A stretch of DNA of 39,937 nt from Flavobacteriales bacterium (GTDB lineage Bacteria; Bacteroidota; Bacteroidia; Flavobacteriales_D; Sanyastnellaceae), in assembly GCA_947504275.1 (NCBI GenBank), contig CANNHA010000008.1:1-39937 (forward strand), in the 5' to 3' direction. Made by a program: the position numbers and the translations under genes. The notes below the pieces were generated by a model, which was not told the DNA's origin, did not search any database, and saw only the letters and a program-made list of their open reading frames with translations. The stretch's first letter is position 1, and each line of letters begins with the position of its first letter. Shown here piece after piece: positions 26,058-37,025 of the stretch.

Positions 26058-26372
26058 TTACAACAAGTACTTTTGAATTCGATTCTGAATCTCCTGAACG
26101 GTTTTTAAACCAGTCTCCTTGTGTATCAATTTACCCGATTTAAAATACAACAGCGTTGGAACAGCAAAGATTCCATACTGAGTAATGCTATCCATGTTCA
26201 TAATCCCTTCAATTTTAGCAAAAGCTACACCATTAAGATCATTGGACTCAACCTCGGCCAGAAATGTTACTAAGGTTTCGCATGGGGCGCATCTGACTCC
26301 ATAAACATCAACCAAAACTTTTTCATTCTTGGAGATAAAATCAATCCAAGTGTTGTCATTTAATTCAATCAT
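26058..26372 (-). CDS. Thioredoxin-like protein with CAPC active site
   Basis: A 104-residue thioredoxin fold. The redox motif is VRCAPC (C28, C31) instead of the usual WCGPC, and the cis-proline loop FAVPTLLYF is intact, as is the final GLKTVQEIQNRIQKYL helix. It has no signal peptide, so it acts in the cytoplasm as a dithiol-disulfide exchanger. Replacing Trp-Cys-Gly with Arg-Cys-Ala should shift its redox potential or partner choice. The ATG at 26372 is preferred to a TTG at 26396. It is convergent with the LptD-like gene (9-base gap). Confidence 0.88.
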   Translation of the reverse strand: MIELNDNTWIDFISKNEKVLVDVYGVRCAPCETLVTFLAEVESNDLNGVAFAKIEGIMNMDSITQYGIFAVPTLLYFKSGKLIHKETGLKTVQEIQNRIQKYLL

Positions 26373-26494
26373 ATCATTTGTTTTTAATGACAACAAATTT
26401 AAATCGGATAAAATGAAATCAAAATTGAAACAATCTATTGATTATAGAAAAAACAAATACGCTTCTACGATGAATACTCATATGATGAGCTTCA

Positions 26495-27340
26495 CTAAAA
26501 TCGCTTCAAACTTCCTTTATCAAAAGTCCACTCCGGAGTTTCAAGCGGAAACATTTGATTTGTATTGTACCAAACGTCATTGGTCAAGGGATTAAGCAAA
26601 ACTTGTAAATTTTGAGCCGGCATGTAGCTTTGCGCCAAAATAAAAACCCTTTCTTGATTCTCGGGATTAACGGCCATATCAACAACAATAACCGCATGAC
26701 CAGGGCTTCCTCCCTGAATAAAAACATCTCCAATTTTCATATCCATTGGTTCAATGGACCCCATCTCCTTTGACAAAGAAAGCGTTCCGGCATACATGAA
26801 TATGGTTTCCATGTAGGTCCAAAAATCTTGATAAGAATTAGAAGGTGATTTTGGCTGCGTTGTCCAATAAGTCCTATTGCCTTCTATGACAACCCGGTAT
26901 CCTTGCATCCATTTGGAGTAAGCCACATCAAACCCATTGGTAAAATGAAAATGAATCTCATCAAATCTTCCTTGGCGCCACAAATACTCGGCTCGCAATC
27001 GCATCAATGCATCGGCACATTGATGTAAATCTCTATTGCCAATCGGCAAATCTACAACAGCGGCATATACTCCCTCTTTTTCCACTACTCTTCCATTGAA
27101 GGCCAATATTGGTGAACCCTCCGGCTTTAATGGCAAATTGCGGAGGTAAGATTCAAAGCTATTCTCGGCAACGCGCAATCGCTCAAATCCGAGAGGAACA
27201 GGAAATCTTGTGATGATTGAATCACCTTCAGATTCGTCTCGAACACCGACTCGAATATTATCTTGGGTTTCATGCCCACATCCTGAACAAGAGATGAAAC
27301 ATGATGTATAAAACAACAGCAAAACGATAGTGTATTTCAT
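26495..27340 (-). CDS. DUF4846 family lipoprotein
   Basis: A 281-residue secreted protein matching DUF4846, a family of unknown function found in Bacteroidota and others. The ATG at 27340 starts a signal peptide with a likely lipobox (CFISCSGCGH). Conserved-looking blocks are FPVPLGFERLRVAENSFESY, the LRNLPLKPEGSPI region, VVDLPIGNRDLHQCADALMR, FHFTNGFDVAYSKWMQGYR, GDVFIQGGSPGHAVIVVDMA and LAQSYMPAQNLQVLLNP. The GGSPGHAVIVVD segment resembles an NlpC/CHAP-like catalytic strand by shape only. It lies alone between gdhA and the thioredoxin gene. Confidence 0.82.
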   Translation of the reverse strand: MKYTIVLLLFYTSCFISCSGCGHETQDNIRVGVRDESEGDSIITRFPVPLGFERLRVAENSFESYLRNLPLKPEGSPILAFNGRVVEKEGVYAAVVDLPIGNRDLHQCADALMRLRAEYLWRQGRFDEIHFHFTNGFDVAYSKWMQGYRVVIEGNRTYWTTQPKSPSNSYQDFWTYMETIFMYAGTLSLSKEMGSIEPMDMKIGDVFIQGGSPGHAVIVVDMAVNPENQERVFILAQSYMPAQNLQVLLNPLTNDVWYNTNQMFPLETPEWTFDKGSLKRF

Positions 27341-27363
27341 TCTGACAAGATAAACCACTCAAT

Positions 27364-27398
27364 TGAAAAAACAAAAAGGCGATCCGAAGACCGCCTTT
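27364..27398 (-). terminator. Rho-independent terminator of gdhA with UUCG loop
   Basis: On the minus strand, AAAGGCGGTC, loop TTCG, GATCGCCTTT, then TTGTTTTTTC. The 10-base-pair stem has one G-U pair and a very stable cUUCGg tetraloop. A second small hairpin (GGAGCG, TAAA, CGCTCC, 27402-27417) lies between it and the gdhA stop. Confidence 0.9.
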
Positions 27399-27441
27399 CG
27401 CGGAGCGTAAACGCTCCCAGGGTTTGGCACCTGTATCTTAA

Positions 27442-28860
<1,419 letters not shown>

Positions 28861-28925
28861 TTAATGATTTTTATTTCCACCAAAGCTGATTCCTTTTGTT
28901 TCTTTGTATTCAATATTTTAGTGAT

Positions 28926-31382
28926 ATGTGGGGAGCCATTGCAGGTTTTATTTTACGCAACAGAATTTTATTGGGGAGCATCCTCTTGGGTCTAACCCTT
29001 TGGATGGGTTTTGAAGCCCGAAATGTGAGGATGAGCTACCAATTTTCAGGAGTTCTTCCCCACGATGACACTACTTATTTAGCTTATGAGCAGTTCATGC
29101 AGCAATTTTCTGAGGACGGCAATGTCCTTGTCTTTGGCTGCAATGATCCTGAAATTTGGGAATTACCCAACTACAATGCATGGAAAGAACTGGGTGAAAC
29201 CATCAAGCAAGTTACGGTTCCTGTTGATACGATGATTAACGGACAAATGACTACCATACAAGTTCCTATTGTAGACAGCATTTTTTCCATCGCGCACGCC
29301 TATGAGATGTTTGCCGATACTGTGATTTCAAAAAGTTTGGTTCAAACAGAAACAGATCGTTCAGATACCTCTTACAAATTCAGCTTCAGAAAAATTGTCC
29401 CATACACCCCGCGCAGCCAAGCTACAGTAGACAGCATTCACGATAAAATTCACAGCCTGCCCTTTTACGATGGGTTGTTGTATAAAGCAAAATCGGACGC
29501 TACCATTTTGATGGTTTTCATCAATTCAAAAATCTTCAATTCAAAAAGAAGAGGTGATGCGGTAGATCAGATGGTAGCCCTGGGCGACCGATTCAAGGAA
29601 AAAACATATATCCCCGTCTACGTTTCTGGATTACCCTTTGTGCGCAATACAATGATGACAAAAGTGAAAAAGGAATTACAATTCTTCACTTTGATGTCAC
29701 TGCTGGTTTCAGCCCTTTCGATTTTGGTCTTTTTCCGCAGTCTGCGTGCAGTATTCATTTGCACCTTGATCATCGGCATTGGGGTAATCTTCTCCATGGG
29801 AACCATCGCGTTGTTTGATTATCCCATTACCATGCTCATGGGTCTCATTCCGCCGCTCATGATTGTGATTGGTGTCCCCAATTGCATTTATTTACTGACC
29901 AAATACCATTCTGAATTTGTTATTCATGGCAACAAAATGAGAGCCATGGCTCGGGTGATTCAAAAGGTCGGTGAAGCCTCTTTCATGATCAATGCCACCA
30001 CTGCTGTTGGTTTTGCTACTTTCATTTTTATTGATAGTGAATTGCTCAAACAATTTGGTGTGATTTCAGCCTTGAACTCCATGTTGATGTTTTTCATTTC
30101 ACTCATCGCCTTCCCTATTCTATTCAGTTACACATCAGCTCCTGGGCCGCGCCATTTGAAGCACATGGACATGGCTTGGTTGTTCAAGTTCTTAGAGACC
30201 TTGCTCAAGATGATTACGCGTCATCGCAAGCCCATTTATTGGATCACCATTCTCATTACAGCCGTCTCCATTTATGGAATGACCATGATAGAAACCACGG
30301 GAAACATTGTCGATGACTTGCCGGAACAGGATAGGGTCATTACCGATTTGCAATGGTTTGAAAAACACTTCAATGGTGTCATGCCTTTTGAAATCATGGT
30401 GGAGAGCAAGAAACCCGGCGTTATCACCAAACCCCAAGTTATTGCGCGCATCTCTCAGTTGCAGGATACTTTGGCCACCTATACCCAATTCTCCAAGAGC
30501 CTCTCCATTGCGGATGCCAGCAAATTTGCTCGTCAAGCCTTTTACAACGGTGACCCCGCGCGCTATACCTTGATTCCGCGAAATGAGCAAAGTTTCATCG
30601 CTCCTTTCTTTCAATATGATTACGGTGGCAAGGGATCTGAAAAGGCATTCTTAGACAGTACAAAATCCAAAACACGCATAACAGCGCACATCGCTGACAT
30701 AGGCACAAAAGAAATGGCTGTCCTTCTCAAAGACCTACGCCCCAAGGTGGACAGCATCTTTCCTTCTGACAAATTCAAAGTCATTTTCACTGGAACCAGC
30801 ATTGTTTTTCTTGAAGGCACCACTTACCTAGTGGACAACTTATTTACCTCAATGCTTTTTGCCATCGTGGTCATCAGCATCATGATGGCTTGGATGTTCA
30901 AGTCTCCAAAAATGGTTATTATATCTTTAATACCCAATATTATTCCTCAACTTGTCACCGCAGGATTGATGGGATTTTTTGATATCCCATTGAAACCCTC
31001 TACTATCCTTGTGTTCAGCATTGCATTTGGGATCACGGTAGACAACACCATTCACTTCCTGGCCAAGTACCGCCAAGAACTGTGGTCAAAAAAACACAGC
31101 CTCTATAAATGTGTGTTAATTGCGGTTAAAGACACCGGTGCATCTATTCTGTACACCTCCATTGTATTGTTCTTGGGATTTGGCATGTTTGCTTTTTCTC
31201 AGTTTGACGGGTCAAAAGCGCTGGGAATATTAACTGCCTTAACACTTTTGAGTGCGATGCTTACCAACCTCATCGTATTGCCCGCCATGCTGCTTTCTTT
31301 CCAAAAATCGGGCACCACAGATGATTTTAAAAGAAAGGAATCCGATGATGTTTTGGATGATGATTTCCCAGAAATTGCCTAA
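28926..31382 (+). CDS. RND superfamily (MMPL-type) transporter
   Basis: An 818-residue membrane protein with the twofold RND plan. One N-terminal helix precedes a periplasmic loop (about 35-230), then a five-helix bundle (LMSLLVSALSILVFFRSLRA, AVFICTLIIGIGVIFSMGTI, the LMGLIPPLMIVIGVPNCIYL helix). The arrangement then repeats in the second half, with LFAIVVISIMMAWMFKSPKM and the VFSIAFGITVDNTIHFLAKY helix. The Asp of TVDNTIHF marks the second-half proton-relay or sterol-sensing-like helix. MMPL proteins export lipids and hydrophobic compounds. The start at 28926 (MWGAIAGFIL) is preferred to an upstream TTG. No adaptor or TolC gene is adjacent. It starts the run that continues into the rmlA genes. 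Confidence 0.88.
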   Translation: MWGAIAGFILRNRILLGSILLGLTLWMGFEARNVRMSYQFSGVLPHDDTTYLAYEQFMQQFSEDGNVLVFGCNDPEIWELPNYNAWKELGETIKQVTVPVDTMINGQMTTIQVPIVDSIFSIAHAYEMFADTVISKSLVQTETDRSDTSYKFSFRKIVPYTPRSQATVDSIHDKIHSLPFYDGLLYKAKSDATILMVFINSKIFNSKRRGDAVDQMVALGDRFKEKTYIPVYVSGLPFVRNTMMTKVKKELQFFTLMSLLVSALSILVFFRSLRAVFICTLIIGIGVIFSMGTIALFDYPITMLMGLIPPLMIVIGVPNCIYLLTKYHSEFVIHGNKMRAMARVIQKVGEASFMINATTAVGFATFIFIDSELLKQFGVISALNSMLMFFISLIAFPILFSYTSAPGPRHLKHMDMAWLFKFLETLLKMITRHRKPIYWITILITAVSIYGMTMIETTGNIVDDLPEQDRVITDLQWFEKHFNGVMPFEIMVESKKPGVITKPQVIARISQLQDTLATYTQFSKSLSIADASKFARQAFYNGDPARYTLIPRNEQSFIAPFFQYDYGGKGSEKAFLDSTKSKTRITAHIADIGTKEMAVLLKDLRPKVDSIFPSDKFKVIFTGTSIVFLEGTTYLVDNLFTSMLFAIVVISIMMAWMFKSPKMVIISLIPNIIPQLVTAGLMGFFDIPLKPSTILVFSIAFGITVDNTIHFLAKYRQELWSKKHSLYKCVLIAVKDTGASILYTSIVLFLGFGMFAFSQFDGSKALGILTALTLLSAMLTNLIVLPAMLLSFQKSGTTDDFKRKESDDVLDDDFPEIA

Positions 31383-31391
31383 ATTAGGTTC

Positions 31392-31607
31392 ATGAAAAGA
31401 TTACTTCTCACAATCCTTCCCTTGCTCGTTATTTTTTTGCTGACTGCCTGTCAAGGCGGAAAGTCAACCAAAGGATATGACTATGCAGGACATAGAAAAG
31501 ACAACGCAGAAAGAATGAAAGAAACGCGTGAGCGCAACAAAAAGACCAAAAACCTTTTGAACCACAAAGGAAAATCCGTCAAAAAACCCAAACCCGAGTA
31601 CCCATAA
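31392..31607 (+). CDS. Small basic lipoprotein
   Basis: A 71-residue lipoprotein. The signal peptide [20 protein letters not shown] ends with a good lipobox (Cys20). The mature part is short, hydrophilic and very Lys/Arg/Asn-rich ([18 protein letters not shown], ending [11 protein letters not shown]), with no known domain. It may bind a polyanion or peptidoglycan, but nothing proves it. Its TAA stop shares a base with the next ATG (TAATG), so it is coupled to rmlA. Confidence 0.72.
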   Translation: MKRLLLTILPLLVIFLLTACQGGKSTKGYDYAGHRKDNAERMKETRERNKKTKNLLNHKGKSVKKPKPEYP

Positions 31608-32476
31608 TGAAAGGAATTATTCTAGCAGGAGGATCTGGAACCAGGTTGTATCCATTGACAAAAGCAGTGAGCAAGCAGCTCATGCCTGTTTACGACAAAC
31701 CCATGATTTACTATCCATTGAGTACCTTGCTGCTCTCTGGAATCAATGAAATACTCATCATTTCCACGCCCCAAGATTTGCCCCATTTTCAAAGGCTCCT
31801 AGGTGATGGAAGTCAGATTGGATGCCGATTTGAATACAAAGAACAATTGATACCCAACGGACTGGCCCAGGCATTTGTATTGGGTGAAGAGTTCATTGGA
31901 AAGGATAAAGTATCTCTTGTACTTGGTGACAATATTTTCTACGGCCGAGGCATGGGTAAAATACTTCGTGAGAACAACGATATCAAAGGCGGTTTGGTCT
32001 TTGCCTATCACGTTCACGATCCTGAGCGATATGGCGTCGTTGACTTTGATAACAACGGCAAGGCCCTTTCGATTGAAGAAAAACCCAAAAATCCAAAGTC
32101 CCATTTTGCCGTTCCGGGTTTGTATTTTTATGACAACCGTGTTGTAGACATTGCAAAAAATCTAAAGCCCAGCCCGCGGGGTGAATACGAAATTACCGAT
32201 GTGAACAAGACCTACTTGGAAATGGGGGAATTGACCGTGCAAATTCTTGACCGAGGCACTGCCTGGTTGGATACGGGAACTTTTGCCTCTCTGATGCAGG
32301 CCGGTCAGTATGTTCAAGTGATTGAAGAAAGACAAGGTTTAAAGATTGGCTCAATTGAAGAAATCGCATGGCGCATGGGATTTATTTCAGACGAACAATT
32401 GGCTGAGTTGGCTGTTCCATTGGTGAATAGCGGATATGGTCGCTATCTACAAGAACAACTTCGATATGGTCGCTGA
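31607..32476 (+). CDS. rmlA: Glucose-1-phosphate thymidylyltransferase
   Basis: A 289-residue cytoplasmic nucleotidyltransferase that makes dTDP-glucose from glucose-1-phosphate and dTTP, the first step to dTDP-rhamnose and other deoxysugars. The family N-terminus is exact: [39 protein letters not shown]. Further marks are [13 protein letters not shown], the [20 protein letters not shown] segment, [12 protein letters not shown] and [14 protein letters not shown]. Length matches the short-type RmlA. The rmlB, rmlC and rmlD genes are not in the window. It shares a base with the lipoprotein stop and overlaps the next gene by 11 bases. Confidence 0.96.
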   Translation: MKGIILAGGSGTRLYPLTKAVSKQLMPVYDKPMIYYPLSTLLLSGINEILIISTPQDLPHFQRLLGDGSQIGCRFEYKEQLIPNGLAQAFVLGEEFIGKDKVSLVLGDNIFYGRGMGKILRENNDIKGGLVFAYHVHDPERYGVVDFDNNGKALSIEEKPKNPKSHFAVPGLYFYDNRVVDIAKNLKPSPRGEYEITDVNKTYLEMGELTVQILDRGTAWLDTGTFASLMQAGQYVQVIEERQGLKIGSIEEIAWRMGFISDEQLAELAVPLVNSGYGRYLQEQLRYGR

Positions 32477-33440
32477 TTCATTGACGCTTGAACAAATACA
32501 AAAGTGCATTTTAGAAGACATTTCCAACTATGCACGTCCTCAGCTTTTCAAGGACTTACATGAACCCATCCAATATTTGCTGAACATTGGTGGAAAACGC
32601 ATGCGGCCTGCCTTGGTTCTGATGGCCGCGCAGCTGTATGACAACCAAATAAATCCGCACCGAAATATAGCATTGGCTGTTGAAGTATTTCACAACTTTA
32701 CTTTGATGCATGATGACATCATGGATCAAGCACCTTTGAGAAGAGGGGAAATGACAGTGCATGAAAAATGGAATACCAATACCGCTATTCTTTCCGGTGA
32801 CGCCATGATGATTGAAGCCTATCAATTGCTCTGTCAGAATAATCACCCCCAATTGCATCAACTGCTCCAAATATTCAATACCGTGGCCATAGGTGTTTGT
32901 GAAGGTCAGGCCTTAGACATGTCTTTTGAAAAAAGAGAAGACGTGACCATCGAAGAATATTTGAATATGATTCGTTTAAAAACAGCTGTTTTACTGGGTG
33001 GCGCGCTACAAATGGGAGGAATATCCGCTGGCGCTCATGCAGAAGATGCGCAACATTTGTACACCATTGGTGAATCACTGGGTATTGCCTTCCAACTGAA
33101 AGATGATTATTTAGACGCCTTTGGTGATCCTCAAAAGTTTGGGAAACAAGTGGGTGGAGATATTTTATCTGATAAAAAAACATTTCTTCTGATTGAATTA
33201 AAAAACAAAATAGGAGAGTCCAATTGGAATCAATGGAACAACCTAAATTGGACTGGATCAGATAAAATCGAAAACTACAAAAGTGCTTTTCAATCTCATG
33301 GTATTGATGCTGCTTTGCTCCAAGCTTGTGAACACTACACCTTGCAGGCCATACAACACCTCGATGCTTTGAGTTGCCGAGAAGAACAAAAATCATTACT
33401 CCGTGAAACCATCGATTCCCTCCTCCACCGAAGTCACTGA
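32466..33440 (+). CDS. Polyprenyl (isoprenyl) diphosphate synthase
   Basis: A 324-residue all-helical enzyme that adds isopentenyl diphosphate units to an allylic primer. Both Asp-rich motifs are present: [15 protein letters not shown] (first, DDxxD) and [13 protein letters not shown] (second). [13 protein letters not shown] supplies the conserved Lys-Arg diphosphate site. The first motif lacks the two-residue insertion typical of bacterial farnesyl synthases, and a Phe is five residues before it, hinting at a short chain (C15-C20), but product length is not certain. The ATG at 32466, inside the end of rmlA, is chosen over 32436 because it gives the usual family N-terminus. It probably supplies quinone side chains or a carrier lipid. 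Confidence 0.92.
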   Translation: MVADSLTLEQIQKCILEDISNYARPQLFKDLHEPIQYLLNIGGKRMRPALVLMAAQLYDNQINPHRNIALAVEVFHNFTLMHDDIMDQAPLRRGEMTVHEKWNTNTAILSGDAMMIEAYQLLCQNNHPQLHQLLQIFNTVAIGVCEGQALDMSFEKREDVTIEEYLNMIRLKTAVLLGGALQMGGISAGAHAEDAQHLYTIGESLGIAFQLKDDYLDAFGDPQKFGKQVGGDILSDKKTFLLIELKNKIGESNWNQWNNLNWTGSDKIENYKSAFQSHGIDAALLQACEHYTLQAIQHLDALSCREEQKSLLRETIDSLLHRSH

Positions 33441-33738
33441 TCCACGAAACATCCCTTGGTCAGAATTGGTCAAAGAATTTTCCAAAGACATGAACATGAT
33501 AGGATGGAACGTTGAGGAGAATCAAATCAAAAACCAGGATGCACTTCAGCAACTTGTCAAAGAAAAACTAAAAATCAGCCCCAACGAGATCACAGCACTT
33601 TTTTACAGAATGGGCATTGAGGAGAATAGAGCGGGCTTGGCTTTGGCCAATAAACAAGTAGCCGATGGCATAACGGAAATTTGCACGCTCATCCTCCATA
33701 GAAGCGAGGAAAGAATTATTCTGCGTAACCGAAATTAG
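33403..33738 (+). CDS. Hypothetical protein, unrecognised family
   Basis: A predicted soluble protein of 111 residues if the GTG at 33403 is used (38-base overlap with the polyprenyl synthase), or 82 residues from the ATG at 33490. No domain is recognised. The sequence is mixed-charge and helical in character (QNDALQQ-like and LVKEKLKISPNEITALFYRM, then GIEENRAGLALANKQVADG), with no signal peptide. Its middle portion has the regular hydrophobic spacing of a small helical domain. It is sandwiched in the glycan/isoprenoid run, with the DUF2147 gene 14 bases downstream. That it is coding is supported by position and composition, not by homology. Confidence 0.55.
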   Translation: MKPSIPSSTEVTDPRNIPWSELVKEFSKDMNMIGWNVEENQIKNQDALQQLVKEKLKISPNEITALFYRMGIEENRAGLALANKQVADGITEICTLILHRSEERIILRNRN

Positions 33739-33752
33739 TTTATTTTAGGTGC

Positions 33753-34184
33753 ATGAAAGGCACATTCTTTACCATCTGCATTGTATTGTTCAGCTCAATC
33801 ATCTTAGGCCAAACAGCAGCAGGAAAATGGAAAACCATTGATGATGAAACTGGGCGTGTCAAAAGCATAGTAGAAATAAAAGAGCGCGATGGATTGATGT
33901 ATGGCAAAGTGGTTGAGTTGTTTCGCCTTTCCAATGAAGACCAAAATCCCAGGTGCAATGATTGCTCCGATGATAGAAAGGGGAAACTGGTCATGGGAAT
34001 GGAAATCCTCAGGGACATGAAATGGAATGGTTCCATTTACAAAAATGGTAGCATCTGTAATCCCAAGAATGGGAAAGTATACACGTGCGAAATGTGGCTC
34101 AAGCCAGGGGATTCCAACACTTTGATTGTGTGCGGATATTGGGGTTTCATATCTAGAACGCAAAACTGGGTTCGCGTAAAATAA
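33753..34184 (+). CDS. DUF2147 family secreted protein
   Basis: A 143-residue exported protein of family DUF2147. The signal peptide (MKGTFFTICIVLFSSIILGQ) leads to the family core: AGKWKTIDDETGRVKSIVEI, KVVELFRLSNEDQN, DDRKGKLVMGMEILRDMKW and NGKVYTCEMWLKPG, closing with VCGYWGFISRTQNWVRV. These blocks form a small beta-barrel. Function is unknown; the family is common in Bacteroidota and Proteobacteria. Four cysteines appear (CNDC, and two more near the middle and end), and the NPRCNDCSDD segment could bind a metal. Its TAA overlaps the next ATG by one base. Confidence 0.85.
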   Translation: MKGTFFTICIVLFSSIILGQTAAGKWKTIDDETGRVKSIVEIKERDGLMYGKVVELFRLSNEDQNPRCNDCSDDRKGKLVMGMEILRDMKWNGSIYKNGSICNPKNGKVYTCEMWLKPGDSNTLIVCGYWGFISRTQNWVRVK

Positions 34185-35602
34185 TGCGATTCAAATTTCT
34201 CCTCATCTTTTCCTTGCTGGGAAGACTAAGCGCAATCGCGCAAGATCCTTATGTTGCGCCCAAAGATTCCTTGGTCGTAAAAAAATTGGAACATTGGCAA
34301 GACTTAAAGTTTGGACTGCTCATGCATTGGGGAACCTACAGCCAATGGGGAATTGTAGAGAGTTGGAGTCTGTGCAATGAAGATGAGGATTGGTGCACGA
34401 GAAGGGGACCTTATGCCAGCAATTATGATCTCTACAGGCGCAAATACGAAGAACTCAAATTTTCATTCAAACCTACTGCATTTGACCCTTCAAAATGGGC
34501 CCTGGCTGCAAAGGATGCAGGTATGAAATATGTTGTTTTCACCACCAAACACCATGATGGTTTTTGCATGTTCGATACCCAACACACGGACTACAAAATG
34601 ACCAGCCCTGATTGTCCCGCAGGCTTTGATGCTACTGAGGCCATTACCAAAGAGTTTAGAAAAAATGACTTTTTTATTGGCTTGTACTTCTCAAAACCAG
34701 ATTGGCATTGTCCCGACTATTGGTGGCCATACTTTGCAACACCTGATAGAAATGTCAATTACGACCCTGAAAAGTATCCGGAAAAATGGAAAGCCTACAA
34801 GCAGTTTACCTACAATCAAATTCAAGAACTCACCTCACAATACGGACCAATAGATCTGCTCTGGTTGGATGGTGGATGGGTTAGACCCAAACAACAAAAA
34901 AATCCATCCTGGGTGAATAGTCCATACAACCAAGACATAGATATGGCTTCCATTGCCAAGATGGCTCGAGCCAATCAACCAGGCCTTCTCATTGTAGACC
35001 GAAGTGTAGGAGGTGAATTTGAAAATTATTGGACACCTGAGCAACACATCCCACCCCAAGAAGAAAAATTAGACTACCCTTGGGAAACCTGCATGACCAT
35101 GGCCAATAGTTGGAGCTATGTCCCCAATGATCAATACAAATCTTCCACAGAAATTCTTAAAAACTTGGCCACCATTGTTTCAAGAGGAGGAAACTATCTG
35201 CTCAACATCGCCCCATCACCTACTGGAGAATGGGATAACCAAGCTTATGTCAATTTAAAAGAAATTGGTCAATGGATGAAAGTCAATGGAGAGGCCATCT
35301 ATGGAACAACAAGACATTCACTTACCACACAATCAGAAAACTTTTATTACACCCAAAAGGGAGATACGGTTTACTGTATCTATTTCAGAAAAGAAGGACA
35401 AGATTTCCCAACTTATTTCCCTATTGAATACCCAAGAAAACCAGAGAGTGAAGTACGGATTCTAGGAATGGATGAACCCGTTTCATACGAGTGGAAAAAC
35501 GGAATGAATTGGAAGGTCAATAACCTGAACAAAACAGCATTGGCCAATCAACCCGCTGTTGTATTTTATTTCAAATGGCAATTGCCTGCTTCTTCGAAAT
35601 AA
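34184..35602 (+). CDS. Alpha-L-fucosidase, GH29
   Basis: A 472-residue exported retaining glycosidase. The signal peptide ends near SAIAQ. GH29 marks include KFGLLMHWGTYSQWG, GMKYVVFTTKHHDGFCMFDT, FIGLYFSKPDWH and the nucleophile strand IDLLWLDGGW with D229, then WETCMTMANSWSY near a candidate acid/base, and SRGGNYLLNIAPSPTGEW. A small C-terminal beta domain follows. It would release fucose from glycans in the periplasm or outside the cell. Its last 32 bases overlap, tail to tail, the sodium:solute symporter gene on the other strand, a plausible sugar-uptake partner. The fucosidase subtype is not determined. Confidence 0.94.
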   Translation: MRFKFLLIFSLLGRLSAIAQDPYVAPKDSLVVKKLEHWQDLKFGLLMHWGTYSQWGIVESWSLCNEDEDWCTRRGPYASNYDLYRRKYEELKFSFKPTAFDPSKWALAAKDAGMKYVVFTTKHHDGFCMFDTQHTDYKMTSPDCPAGFDATEAITKEFRKNDFFIGLYFSKPDWHCPDYWWPYFATPDRNVNYDPEKYPEKWKAYKQFTYNQIQELTSQYGPIDLLWLDGGWVRPKQQKNPSWVNSPYNQDIDMASIAKMARANQPGLLIVDRSVGGEFENYWTPEQHIPPQEEKLDYPWETCMTMANSWSYVPNDQYKSSTEILKNLATIVSRGGNYLLNIAPSPTGEWDNQAYVNLKEIGQWMKVNGEAIYGTTRHSLTTQSENFYYTQKGDTVYCIYFRKEGQDFPTYFPIEYPRKPESEVRILGMDEPVSYEWKNGMNWKVNNLNKTALANQPAVVFYFKWQLPASSK

Positions 35603-37025
35603 ACCATAAGCCAAGGAAAGTAAAGGCTCCATTCAGAATGAGCAGTTCAAATCCAAACTTGTAACCACCCATCCATTGCATACCATACTTATCCAATAGC
35701 AAGGATAGCAAGGGAGACAATAATAAGATCAGTGGAAGACCTTTTCCTTTGATTTGCCGTTGTGTCAAGATACCAAAGGCAAACAATCCCAACAACGGCC
35801 CGTATGTATAACCTGCGATGTCAAACAGCAAATCGATGATGCTCTTTTCATTGATTGCTTTGAACAGAAATACGCACAAAAGAAAAACCAAGGCAAAGGT
35901 CCAATGAACCGTTTTCCTTCGTTTGGTCTTGTATTCCTCAGACCATTGAGAGTTGCGTTCAAAGCCCAAAATATCGATGCAAAACGATGAAGTGAGCGCT
36001 GTAATTGCTCCATCAACGGAAGGAAATAAAGCGGAAATCAATCCCAAAATAAAAATGATGGAAACACCTTCAGGCAAATAATTCATCACCACTTTTGGAA
36101 AAACATCATCGGGTGGGAAAGTGAGTCCCTCTTTTTGAAGGAACAAATACAACATGCCGCCCAAAAGCAAAAACAAGGCATTGACTCCTACCAACACCAC
36201 AGAAAACCACACCATGTTTTTCTGAGAATCACCTAGTCGTTTCACACTGATATTCTTCTGCATCATCTCTTGATCCATACCCGTCATGGTGATGGTGATA
36301 AAAGCCCCACCCAACACCTGCTTCAAGAAAAATTTCTTGTGCAAGAAATCAAAATTCCACACATCCAAATAATGGTTCTCATTCATTTGTGCAATTGCCG
36401 AAGACCAAGACAATTCCATCATATCCTTCAAACTCCAAACACACACCACCAAGGCCGTAAGCATGAACAGCGTTTGCAAAGTGTCCGTCCAAACAATGGT
36501 TTTAACTCCACCCTTCAGGGTATAAGCGATGATCATCAAGAGTATGATGATGCTCGTTACTGCAAATGGGATATGCAGTGCATCAAAAACAAACAACTGC
36601 AGAACATTGATCACCAAGAAAAGCCGAACCGTTGCCCCCATGGTTCTGGAAAGAATAAAAAAACCAGCCCCCCATCGATAAGCTTCAGGTCCTAAGCGAT
36701 ACTCCAAATACCGGTAGATCGATGTTAAGTTTAACTTATAGTACAACGGCAAAAGCACAAAGGCTACTACAAAATAACCCAAGAAAAAACCCAGAACTAC
36801 TTGAAAATAGGACCACCCCACAACACCCACAGTGCCGGGAACGGAAATAAATGTCACTCCAGACAATGATGTTCCAATCATTCCAAAAGCCACAATGTAC
36901 CAAGGCGCACTCTGATTGGCCTTGAAAAAACTTTGGTTATCCGCATTGCGCGATGTCCAGTAGGACACCCCCAACAACACCAAGAAATAAGCCACCAAAA
37001 TCATGGCCATTACATATCCCATCAT
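35571..37025 (-). CDS. Sodium:solute symporter (SSS family)
   Basis: A 484-residue inner-membrane protein with about 13 helices, of the SSS (SLC5) family that uses the sodium gradient to import sugars, sialic acid, amino acids or related solutes. Marks are YWTSRNADNQSFFKANQSAP, GMIGTSLSGVTFISVPGTVG, GWSYFQVVLGFFLGYFVVAF, GGVKTIVWTDTLQTLFML, GMDQEMMQKNISV and SALFPSVDGAITALTSSFCI. The ATG at 37025 is preferred, giving an ATGA overlap with the deacetylase-like gene. The solute is unknown; the adjacent fucosidase suggests a sugar. It ends inside the fucosidase gene. Confidence 0.9.
   Translation of the reverse strand: MMGYVMAMILVAYFLVLLGVSYWTSRNADNQSFFKANQSAPWYIVAFGMIGTSLSGVTFISVPGTVGVVGWSYFQVVLGFFLGYFVVAFVLLPLYYKLNLTSIYRYLEYRLGPEAYRWGAGFFILSRTMGATVRLFLVINVLQLFVFDALHIPFAVTSIIILLMIIAYTLKGGVKTIVWTDTLQTLFMLTALVVCVWSLKDMMELSWSSAIAQMNENHYLDVWNFDFLHKKFFLKQVLGGAFITITMTGMDQEMMQKNISVKRLGDSQKNMVWFSVVLVGVNALFLLLGGMLYLFLQKEGLTFPPDDVFPKVVMNYLPEGVSIIFILGLISALFPSVDGAITALTSSFCIDILGFERNSQWSEEYKTKRRKTVHWTFALVFLLCVFLFKAINEKSIIDLLFDIAGYTYGPLLGLFAFGILTQRQIKGKGLPLILLLSPLLSLLLDKYGMQWMGGYKFGFELLILNGAFTFLGLWFISKKQAIAI

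Noticed and set aside
26397-26494. Small RNA or gene between the thioredoxin and DUF4846 genes
   Set aside because: The 98 bases are AT-rich with no stable hairpin, promoter pair or convincing frame.
36270-36695. 141-residue His-rich open frame opposite the symporter
   Set aside because: The His/Gln richness is the complement of hydrophobic codons in the membrane protein; not a real gene.
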